Assembly (NCBI GenBank): GCA_036250195.1
Contig: JAVHZZ010000002.1
Location: 69,988,205 to 70,052,204, forward strand
Direction: 5' to 3'
Source: Mixophyes australis
Taxonomy: Eukaryota; Chordata; Amphibia; Anura; Limnodynastidae
DNA: 64,000 bases
A program made the position numbers and the translations under genes. The stretch's first letter is position 1, and each line of letters opens with the position of its first letter. Below the pieces are notes generated by a model that saw nothing but the letters and a program-made list of their open reading frames with translations, searched no databases and was not told the origin of the DNA. Positions 12,101 to 24,100 of this stretch are shown piece after piece.

Positions 12101-15100
12101 CATATTAATAGCGGTAAGTCCACCTTACCAGTGCCGACTCATCCAGATCTTCTGGTAGAAGGCCCTCTCCGCTGCCACTCTTTAGGGATGGCGTGGCTAC
12201 TGAAACCATGATTCTTCGGGCCCATGGTTTCTCGCACAAGGTTCTGCTGACTATTAAGGCGAAGGAAACCATCTTTATCTGCAAATTACTATCAGGTGTG
12301 AAAGGCTTACATCTGTTGGTGTGAAGGACACAGATTTCATACTTCCCTCTTTTGTCTTTCCCGTTTTGCCATCTTTTTTCTTCTGGATAGTTTTGACAAA
12401 GGCTTCCGTCTTTCTTTTTTGAAATGGCAAGTTTCGTCCCTCTCAATCTTTCAGTGCAAGTTGGCAGTCATGAAAGATGTCAAGACTTTTCTATAAGGGG
12501 TTCTACGTGCACAGCCCCCCTATGTGCATCCAGTAGAGCCTTGGGATCTTAGTTTGGTGCTCAGGGCTCTTAAGAAGCCCTTGAGCCTATAGATCCTGTT
12601 GATTTCTGTTATGTTACTTGTACGATGGCTGGCCAATGTCTAAGCAACCCATTGCTCGCTGGCTTACATCCACCATTCATTTGGCTTATGTTCAGGCAGC
12701 TGGACTAGTGCCGATTTGTTTGAAGGCTCATTCCACCAGGGCTGTTGGTACTTCATGGGCGGCGTGTCTGTTTCCAAATTCTTCAAATTACAGGGCTTTG
12801 CATCTCAGGATACTAACTTTGGGTGCAAAGTTTTATGCACAGCTGCTTCAGAACAATCCTTGCTATATTGGCAGCTTTGGTATGTCCCTATTGTCGCAAT
12901 GTCCCCCAATGGCAGGAAAGAGAAGATTTTTTTACTGACTGTAAAATCCTTTTCTCTGACTTCATTGGAGGACAATGTGCTACCTCCCCATGCTCTGCTG
13001 TTTTTTATTGTTGGTGTTCACCTTTTTAAGCGGTTTGTTGTGCCAAGTTAGGCCCCTCTTCTGGACTTTGTTATATGAAAACTGAACATGGCTACGGTTG
13101 AGAGGTGTAGTAGGGGAGAAGTTATTCACGCTATTATTTGAGTGTTAAACTGCATTTACTCCAAATCCGCCTACTATACCCAATTGATGCAGTGTTCCCC
13201 AAAGAAATTAGTTTTACGGTGAGTAAAACCTCTTCTTTTTGCAATATATTTTGCTAGTACAAAAGTTAGAACATATTTTCATTTTTATTTTTTTTTATTT
13301 AAAGTTTTATTTTGCAAGGTCAATATAACAATCTGAGACGTTTGACAAAAAGTAATCAAATCATTGCTCAGCAAAGATCCAGCGAAACACTTAGTCAAAC
13401 GAACCTTTAAATGTAGTAGCAGGGAATGACCCTAAGTTTTTAATGAGAGAGGAGGGAAAGAAAGAGAGGGTATAGAGAAAGAAAGGAGTGATAGAAAAGG
13501 AAGAAAGGTAAGAGGTGACTAGATCCACTGTAAAAGGAGAGAAGTCCAAGAAAGAGGTGCGGTATTAGAACTGGGTTATGTAAAGGGTGGGCACGCCTGA
13601 AAGAAGTCTAGCCATGGATCCCAAACCTTGATGAAAGCTCTCGAAGTGTTCCGAATAATGATGGTCATATACCCCATCCGTTGAGTCTGCCAGACACTAT
13701 TGATTATGGACTGCATGGAGGGAGGGAATTGCATACGCCAGTCTGCCGCTATTTGGCAAGTAGCTGCCGAAACAATGTGCCTAATCAGTTTGTTCTGGTG
13801 TCGGGATGCTGAGGGAGCCCCCAAAGGGAGTAGAAAGAATTTGGGTTCCAGGGGAATGTCGTTGGAACATATTTTCAAGGAGGTACGAGAACATATTTTG
13901 AGGCTCAACGGGGTGCTAGCTGCCAAAAAGATTAAGAATCACTGCACTAGTAGCTGATTTTACTGCCCACCACTGTTTCTGCCAAGCTGAACACTTGTTT
14001 CATTGGGTGTGATTCCTGTTTTTGTTTTGTGTAGTGGGCAACATTAAACTGTATGGGCATCTACCTGCAGAAATCTCACAACACATGGGTGGTTACTGGT
14101 TACCGGGTTGGTGGATCATACTACATAGTGTATATTCTAAATAACTAGGTATCCAATACAGCCAAACTTTATCTGTCCTTACCTTAATAAAGAGAGAGAT
14201 AGACAAGTTAGGAAGGGGAAAATGTAAGTATGTGTTCAACATTTATATTGTGTATTAGTTATAAAGTGATGAGAAGCCAAATAATGCTGCTTTAATGGAA
14301 TTGATTTACAAAATAAAAATGATTCATTATACCTGTCGATAACCATTGTTTATCAACACCTTTACTCTTCTTTATCTTTAATTACTGAATGCCCTTGTTT
14401 TTGTCTATTCAGGTGCCTCTGATCTGCATTCTGTCTCTGCTCTTCTCCACGAGGCTTTGGAGTCTGTAGCTCATTTTCCTCCCAGTGTCCTTTATACTAG
14501 GTTATGCCGACTTCTAGCACTATGCTCTGGAGGACAGGACCCATATATGACTGCACTTCTGGTTAGCGAATCTGTTTCCATCACGTTGAGACATCAGTTG
14601 CTCAGTGACATTCATCGGAAGTTGCGGTTAGTGATGCTTGAGTAATCTCACCGAAACATTACAGCACTTTATTATAAGATTAAAAATATGTAATATAACC
14701 TTTCAAGGCTTGTACACGTATGAGATACATTGCACCTATATTTGCATACCATGTTTTATAACACAGGCCTCAGTCATTCCTGTCACATTAGTATGTAATC
14801 ACGCTCGGTGTGAGAATTGTTTAGAGCTCAGTGGAATGGAAATCGAATGAATGAATCCTTATGCATATGTATGTTGTCATGGCACACACCTACCATTAGA
14901 TGACCTGGTAACTAATGGCCATCACATGGTTTTTGGTTTTTGTCCTTCGAGAAATAATTTGATTCAGATTTACATAATGCGCTATGCTTTCTGCTTCAGC
15001 CTTCACAGCAGTAGTGCTGGGACGTGAAGAGGAAGCCGGCAAGGATGAGTGCTCTAACCTGACCATTCAACTTGTCTTCCGTAGATCTGTCAGCTTACAC

Positions 15101-18100
15101 TATTGCTCTCTCTCAGGACAGCCTTCTCTACACATTACAGCTCTACTGCTGTGTGGGCAGGTTAGAGACTTTAGACTATAGAACACTGAATAAAATGCTC
15201 TTCTCAGTCACTATGTAGTAAAAGAAATTTTCATTCTTCAGAAACTTGAATCTGAGCAAATCGAAGTAGATATGTTTCTGAAGTGCTCTCTGTGTGCCCA
15301 CCCCCCATATAATTTATCATTAAGCAGGTGTTTCATAACCATGGGTAATAAAAAATTAACTGTCGAAATGACACAGAAGGCAAAGCAGCGTATTTAGTGA
15401 CCATTGTAAATAGTTTTTTGCAAGCCAATAAATGAGTTCTCTAAATTGGGAAAGTAGTATATTAGAAAATAATCATTTAATATAATGTGAGGGTGGTTTA
15501 TTACTAGCAGTAAGAAATGTAAACGCTTGTTCTATCATTGTGTTCCTCCCCTAGGAAGCTAAAGAAGGAAGGCTTAGGAGATGTGTCTGACAAGTTACAG
15601 TGTCTGACTCTAGATGATCACAAGGACCCCCGGGTTCAGTACCTATCACAGCTTGAGGCTCTCTTCCAGTTCCCAAAACAATCTCTAGCAACACACGCGT
15701 TCAAGGAGCAGCTCCAGCAGATTCCAGCAAGTATGTTCCTTACTGACCCTGATTTGATTTATGGGCAGCACGGTGGCTGTGGTTCGCACTTCTGCCTTAC
15801 CGAACTGGGGTCATTAGTTTAATTCCCGACCATGGCCTTATCTGTGAGGAGTTTGTATGTTCTCCCCGTGTGTGCATGGGTTTCCTCCAGGTGCTCCGGT
15901 TCCCTCCCACACTCCAAAACCATACTGGTAGGTTAATTGGCTGCTAACAAATTGACCCTACTCTGTGTGTATTAGGGACTTTAGACTGTAAGCACCAATG
16001 GGGCAGGGACTGATGTGAGTGACTTCTCTGTACAGCGCTGCGGAATTAGTGGTGCTATATAAATAAATGATGATTTGTGTACTGCAAACTGCTTTAATCA
16101 CTGACCCAGCTCTGTTTCACAGACACAACAGTGTGCATACTGACCTTGGCCGACTCCCAGCCAAGGAGCCCCGGAGATACTTTACTACTCTGCAGACTTG
16201 AACAAGGGAGTACTCCGGTTACAGTTCAAATCCCTACAGCCCATCTGAAGGTAAGGCTGGCTGATTCATACAAACTCCTGCAATATAGCAATTCTGAGGA
16301 TGTCTGGGGTAATCTAAGGTTTCTCATTCAGACTCTGAAATGCTAATGTCCTTTTAGGGAAGAGCAAAATGTATTCACTGATACAAGATACTGTTGGTGA
16401 TTCCATGCCATAGGATGCAAGGCTGTATTTTCAGATTTTAAGCATACTTGGACTGGTTATTGAAATGATCACAGAATCCACCTTTAGGCCCTGAAACCAT
16501 GCTGGACACATGAGAACATTACACAAGTGACTACCTCTAATGTGGCAAAACCATTCCCGTGAAACCTGTATCTTGTGTATCATGTTAATTAGGTTATTCT
16601 GTTTGTGAACCACCTGTACTGTAAACTTCAACTCAGGAGGTCGCTTATAAATGAATTTCCTAAAAGGCCCTTCAGACCCCAATTGGACACAGCCTTTGTT
16701 CATAATTTCCTTTATATCCTTTCCATGTGAGTACAAATGCCAGGTACGGGTCAGTTAGAAGCTGTGCTCACTGTGTTGTTTTTCACTAGGTGCCACTAAG
16801 CTCGACCCTACAAGAATTTGATGAAATTCAGAAACAGCAGAAAACAGTCAACAACTTAACAGATAAAAAGGAATGGTGGGAAGGGCGAACAGCGCTGGAC
16901 AGTCGCATGAAGGCAAGTACAGAGAACCAGGACACGTGCTGGCATTCTTACCTGGGAACTACTCATTATCTGTTAGGATTTCTTATGTATATTTAAATGG
17001 GAAATATAATGGAAATGTGTGTGAGTGGATTTTGTTTTTGTTCTTCACACATTATCTGTAAAACTTTGTCATCTATCATGTACCTCATTCTGCTGCTTAT
17101 AGTGAACCTGTTGCTTACACACAGTTGAGGTCACCAATATTCATTAGCATCAATATAAGACTTTCTAAATCCATGGCACAGTGATGTCACTGGTTCCTGT
17201 ATAATATATTTGTTGCATTCTCATGGATTTTTTGAATGAGCAAATGCGATTTGTATGTATTCAGCAAGTTTAAAGGATTATTCCACTTTTAATATACTTT
17301 TTATAAAATGAACTTGGTTTCTTTGTAGTAGATGTTTGAAGTCGTCCTGCCCCCCTGGACTCCTTTACACTGCTTGTAGAGACCCCTGATGAAAGATGAG
17401 GGAGACCCAATATGCAGATTAGGTTGCAGTGTCATAATGCTGCATCTATAAGCCAGTATAAGGAACATATCGTTGATGTTACTTCAGCCGCATGCTGCAA
17501 CCAAAGAGGGATTCTAAATTATTTTTTAAAGGGATATTACATTGCAGTATTACTTTTGTATGATTTGATTTTACACTTGACATGTTATTTATAGAAGCAT
17601 ATCGTGTTATTTATGTTTGTATCATAAATAGGCTTTAATACAGTCACTTGAAGAACAGGTCCTAGGCTGTTGGAAAGTTCTTCTATTGCCCCCATGCTCT
17701 GCCGCTGCTGTAGAAGAAGAAGCAAGAGTAATTTCCAAGGCGCTCTCAGTGTGTGGCTGGAGGAGACCTGAAGCGGCACTCCTGAAGGTAACCATGAAAG
17801 ATGCCATTATGTCAGAGTAATAAGCAATCTTTCCTTTTCTATGTTGAAGGATAAATAAAATAAAAAGTGGAGTGATGTATCATACAAAGAGATGGTGTAG
17901 ACAGGGCTTAATGCCATGAAAAGCTATGTAAACGATGGGATTTTTTTTTTTTTTTTCCTGTACACTGTTCTGTAATAAATATAACCTAGTAAGCACTATA
18001 CTGCATTGTGGACAATAAGTGGAATTGTAATGTGTGTTTAAACAAAGAGTATTACCGTGGACTGATATATTTCCAGGGGTTAAATCTTTTAAACTTGTAA

Positions 18101-21100
18101 CTTTCCATGAAAAACAGGAATATCTGGTAACTATACCACACAAGTTCCTAGTTTCCCATAGATTCTCAAGACCATCCTGTAGCTGCACAGCAGCACCGTA
18201 TAGTGAGAGTAACCCCCTTTCAGTGAGACCATTTCATATCAAAACATGTTTTGGTTTTTTTACATGTCATTTAGAAACATAAGGAGTTGTGATACTGTTG
18301 TAAATGTTTAGGATTAGCTATACTTTTCTCTACAGATGATCTTGGGAGGATGCCACCATGTAACCCCTGAGCACATCCACTCCTTTACCCAGGGATTCGG
18401 GGCCTCAAAGGCTGAACAGGCTCAGGAGCTTCTCCAGAAAGCTATTAATAGACTGAAATTGAAAACACAACCTACTGAAGGACATCTGGTTCTAGTTTTG
18501 GACATGGTGAGGTGCAATGTCATCCTGCTCCATAAAATGGGTCCTATAACAGTATTAAATTGACATAAAAATGCTTATTACTATGCACCTGTGTCAATTG
18601 GTCTGATTTGTATATAACACTGATAGATATTACCAAGAAGAAAAGACATTCTCATCTAATAAATCTAAGGAACAATATATTCCTATGAAAGATTATATCT
18701 TGTAAAGCTAAATGTGAACATTTTGGTGACTGCAGATATTGAATTAAGGCAGCTAGAAAGGTCAACATCGGTATTAAATCGTGAACTACTAATTAAATAT
18801 GGGCAGGCAAAAAATAATCAGAATAACTACACACTAGATTTATTAAAATACCATAAGAGCATATGAATGTGGATATTTCGTTCTGATGGTATTTTGAGAA
18901 GCACTACTATAATTTCTCTGGTAGGGAGAATTAAGTAGAAAGGAAAGAAGTACCTGTTAGGGATATCTCTGTGATATAATACAATATCTGGAATCTGAGT
19001 AAATTATAAAATATAAGACTTGGTGCATTGTCAACTTTTAATCACTTATTCTCACACTTATCACTAGTTTCATTTTATTTCACTCTTAATCATAAAGTCA
19101 GGATAAACAATCTTTAGTGCATGTTGATAAACGTTTGTTTGGGTTTTAAGAGAAGTCTGCATGCACCTTACTAATAAACCCTGCTATCTCTTTTTTTGTC
19201 TTTATTATGTTCTGTGAGGTTGAAGGGTAGAACCTCCTATAAATATAAATTAGCGAACACATGGATAAATAGACATTAAGAGAAGACCACTTATGTTAAG
19301 TTATATATCTTTTAGCGCAGCTGGGGATTGAGGATAGGTAAATTTGTATGAACTTTCTCCATTTTCCAGTCACTTGGGGAGTACAATGTTGATGTTAAAA
19401 TCATTCACTTAAAATACTTCTGCTCGTATTTAGAAAAAAAAAACAACTTTGGTTTTTTAACGGGATAAATGTACCAAGAGGTCTGTTTTGCAAATACACT
19501 TTTTATTAGATGGATAATTTTCCTTTACAACGCACACTCCCTGTTAGTAACTGAATTGAAGGGCATTGCAGCCACTTTCAGCTGAAACTGGCTTATATCG
19601 GAGTAGCATAGAACAGCAAATGTAAATCCAATGTCAAACAAGTAAAGTTTTGTGAAGTTCTTGTGAACATTTGCGCATATATATTTTTTTAGACTCTATT
19701 CAGCTCAGAATGAGGCTACTGTAAATGTTTTTGTAACTTATCCTGACTGATCTTTACCTTTTTGTGATCTGCCAACAGCACCTCCAGAAGTTGCCTTGGG
19801 AAAGTATGCCTTGCCTGCTAACCAGATCAGTCACCCGTCTCCCATCGCTGCACTTTCTGCTCAACTATGGCCTCCTTAAAAAGGTGCACAGATGCTGTGT
19901 TATTCTGACTTACATTTTAGTCTGGAAAACTGGCAGTGCTTTCTGGTGTCACACACACTGCCAGCGCAATAAAAGCACACGGTATTTAGTCTACCCTGTC
20001 TGGCTGCCACCACACTTCGTTTTATTGCAAGAACATTTTTGTGGCTGTGTAAAATAGAAATTGGCAGCGCTGTGATTTGATGAAGGCTGGTTGGTTTTGG
20101 TGTGGTTCTTTGGCTTCTACTTAGCAGTCTCTCTCCTTCCTGCAGCACCAGCCTCAGAGCACGCTTGTTCACGGAGTGGATCCTAAGAAAACCTTTTATG
20201 TGCTGAATCCCCACTCCAATCTACCGGGCACAGAGGAGCGTTTCAGGGACTGGTTCAAAAAGTAAGTTTGGTAAATGTGGTGGAGCAGTTAAATGACAAT
20301 GTCACAAAATATCCATTGTCTAATGTGCCCTTTAAATCCGTCTTTATAAAAAGACGAAGTGGTTAGCACTTCTGCCTCACAGTACTGGGGTCATGAGTTC
20401 AATTCCCGGCCATGGCCTTATCTGTGAGGATTTGTATGTTCTCCCCGTGTTTGCGTGCGTTTCCTCTGGGTGCGCCGGTTTCCTCCCACACTCCAAAAAC
20501 ATACTAGTAGGTTAATTGGGTGCTATCAAAATTGACCCTAGTCTCTCTCTGTCTGTCTGTGTATGTTAGGGAATTTAGACTGTAAGCTCCAATGGGGCAG
20601 GGACCGATGTGAATGAGTTCTCTGTACAGTGCTGCGGAATCAGTGGCGCTATATAAATAAATAGTGATGATGATGATGACAGTTACTTAATTTGTGTATG
20701 GGATTCATGAAAGTATGGCTATATTCTGAGTATACTATGTGTAATTTGGTCATATGCCATTCTCAAGTTTATCCAATTAGAATGCATTTATACAGACTGT
20801 AGAGTTGCCATTTTCTGGGCCGAAATGAGAGATGATAATGCACCTTAATGCAAAAGGAATTATTTATTTGATTGTTTATATAGCGCCAGTCATATTATGC
20901 AGCGCTGTATAGAGAACCTTTTACTTATGAATATTTGACGTGAAGTGCTTCAGTGATTTCACCTAGCTCACTGAACTGAAAGGCTGAGTTCTCATGAGTA
21001 TCTGATCACCATAGAAAATGGCTGCCTCCACTGTGTATATGAAACAAGTGCTCTTTCAGAAGAGTCTAACTTCTGAAGTATAAAATCACTCTTAATGCTG

Positions 21101-24100
21101 ATGTATGGTCATAACAAGCCATCGGTTACTTCGTAGCTTGAGCTAGAACACCTGCACTACAAGAGTTACAGCTCACATACATTGCACTTTTAATTTGCGT
21201 TTTTTTAAAATAAAACCAAAAAATAATCAAACTAGGAACCATGGTTTTTAGATTTGTCCTGATTGACCAATGTGTCAACTTACCTATGATTTTGAGTATA
21301 GTGAATTATATAAACAGGAAATAAATGTAAGCTGAATAATTTGCGGCATCATCCTAGCCGAAACGGGAAATGTAGTTGTAAGCGGAGCTTAATAAGTTAT
21401 GCTAGAATACAGAATGCTACTTATTGTGGGTCCGGTGTTCCCTGATTTAGTGTGTTTCTCAGTACCCGAACAGTCCAACAAGACACTTCTCTCTCCTACT
21501 AGAGCAGGCTTCTTAAGAACACAGTGATGTTTCTGGCACTCCTCTCCCATGAACTTCCGAATTTCATGTCTGGATAGTTCATGACGGTGGCACATATGGG
21601 ATAACACTGCTGATGTATGAGCAGAGACTACATTTTTAGTTTTAGGTTAAATCCTTGAACTCTTTGAATCTATGACCTGTATATTGTGAGCAGATTTGAT
21701 CATACATTCTGTGCCTCCAGTGTTAGAGGTTAGATTATCATTTATTTGTGCCCATGAACTGCAGAAAAAATATTAATGTTCAACAATAGTATGGCAGCCT
21801 CTGTACACTGCAGTTAGATGTGACCCCCAATCGGTGGTACTTTAGAACCACAAACATGCATTGACTGTGTATTTTCTTTTGCAGTGAACCTGGATGGAAA
21901 GGAGTGATTAGATCTAGTCCAAAGTCTGAAGAGATCCAGTCTGCTCTGACTAAACAAGATCTCTATATGTGAGTATTTGATGTTGGAGCGAACTCTGGAC
22001 AACTAAACAGTTGTGAACTTTGGGATGGCTTTAGAGCTAATCATCCTTATGATTTCATTCTCTCCTGTCTACAGTTATGTGGGGCATGGAGCAGGCGCGC
22101 ACTTCCTGGACGTTCAGACTCTGCAGCGACTAGACTGTAATGCCGTGGCGCTGCTGTTTGGATGTAGTAGTGCTGCCCTGGCAGTTCGAGGGGATCTGGA
22201 AGGTGCTGGCATAGTCTTAAAATACTTAATGGCTGGATGGTAAGTTTCATCTTTAGGACATTGCACAAATAGTGAATAGGAATATATATGAAAGGGTTGT
22301 AACCTCCAAAATGTTGACAAAGGCTACTAAGCCTTTGCACGCTAATGCATAGTAAAATACTCTCATTTCTTAGAATATATCAATAAACAGAATTAATGAT
22401 TAGAGTTGCCACATTGAGAATGAATTGCAATAGACAAATTATACATAAAATGGTCTGTAGTGTTAATGAGTGACTGACTTCTACAGTGTCATTTTTCTTT
22501 TTGTTTTATTTCAGCATAATAAACAATAGAACAGTTCACTTGTTTAAGTCTATCTGTAAATCATATTTCTGCACAACATATTGGACTGAATATATATATT
22601 TTTTTATGCATAATATTGCTTATGTGGGAAAAGTGTGGTTTAGAAGGAGGGAAGCGCAGTGTTTGATCCAGAAATTGATGTAAGTAAAAGCGATGATATG
22701 GCGATCCCAAATCAAACTTCTATACATTGCTAGATGGTTGTCAAGCCAGGAGCTTGAAGGGAGATATGTCTGTAGGAGAGATTGAAGTTCCTTGATGCAG
22801 AGTTTTTTGTCTAGCCAGGGTGGATTCTCTAATGGTAGGTTAATATTACAGTAGGTAGCCAATGAAATCTAGGTTTAAATAAAGGATCTATTCCATCACC
22901 TGCATTCTTTGATGAAACCTAGTGTCAGTTTTCATACTATATACACACCATGTGCAATTAATTACTGCCTGTAATGTGGTCTTTCAGAGAGGCTGCTATC
23001 TGGAATACAAACCAAACATTCTTGGGGAGTCTTCAGTGTTGTGGACCACATCTGTGATGGGGATGTAATGTCAGATCAGCCTTCATCACCTTAATTATAA
23101 TTTTGTGTTGAGTGATTTGGAAGATTAATCTTCTAACCAGTACTATCTGGCAACTATGTAAGCCTGTGCCTCTGAGCATTTTTTTCAGCAGCGGTCTGAG
23201 GTACCCTGGGATTGATTTTTATGCCTGCCATTTAAAATTGATTTTGTTCTAAACCTTTCTCTGTGGAGATCTAGGACTTTTCTGCATGGTTTTAAAACCT
23301 AGATAGGGTGCTGTTTTGGTTGATTTCTTAGGTTAGGGCAGAGTTTCCCAAACCCAGTCCTCAGGGCTCCCCAACAGTGCAGGTTTTCTATATCTCCTTG
23401 CTGGAGCACAGGTGTATTCATTACTGACTGACACATTGTAACAGATCCACAGGTGGTCCTAATTATGTCACATGTGATCCAGAAAACCTGCACTGTTGGG
23501 GAGCCCTGAGGACTGGGTTTGGGAAACCCTGGGTTAGGGAGAGAAGTGTGGGGGTTTTCTTAATGTAAAGAGAACATTGTCTGGTTAAAGGGGTTTTTAT
23601 GTTGTATTTTATCGCTAGTGATGTTTCATACAGTATGTTATGGTTGACTTGGATTCTAACTTCCAAGACAGAATACAAGAGGGGACTTTGGACATCCTTG
23701 ATGTGTGCTGTGTGTGATGCTAAAGGGCAGTGAGGAATAGATGGATTCTGCAACCATGGCTAATGATTGGGTTGCGATATAAGGTTTTTATTCTCTCCGG
23801 GAATTTTCCTTGAAATCCAATCTTGTATAGTGTTTGCACCATAATAGGACAGCAAATATGATCAAACGCACTTTTGGCTTCTAAAGCTAGCAGAATAATG
23901 CAAATTGCAATATTTGACGGGAATAAGGCTCCTGGTGCGTTTAGTGTTATCTTGGACCTGACAGCTCAGGATAAAGCAAGTTGAGTGAACACAAGATAAA
24001 ATCCGTAGCATTGACTATATTTCAGAGGATGATTGTGTCCCTAGGAGGTTATGTAAAGTTGTCGATATTTGTCAACTATTTTGCCAAGATCATATGTGAG

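Larger units (their letters stand above)
4185..13235 (+). mobile_element. Old DIRS-1-like retrotransposon, interrupted by a younger one
   Basis: Left terminal repeat at about 4185-4375 (a TGGGGGACACTGCAACAATGG block and a CCTCCCCTACTATGG block) is matched in inverted form at about 13060-13235. An internal complementary region lies at about 12890-12990 (TGTCCCCCAATGGCAGG). Decayed coding pieces run in DIRS order after the insertion: gag N-terminus (9942-10184), gag middle (10501-10764), RT/RNase H (11280-11930) and tyrosine recombinase (about 12160-12790). Numerous stops mark it as ancient. It accounts for most of ESPL1 intron 3. Confidence 0.75.

Noticed and set aside
16431..16736. 101-codon reverse-strand ORF in an ESPL1 intron
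   Set aside because: No motif, start context or splice context could be supported; ORFs of this size occur by chance in this window.
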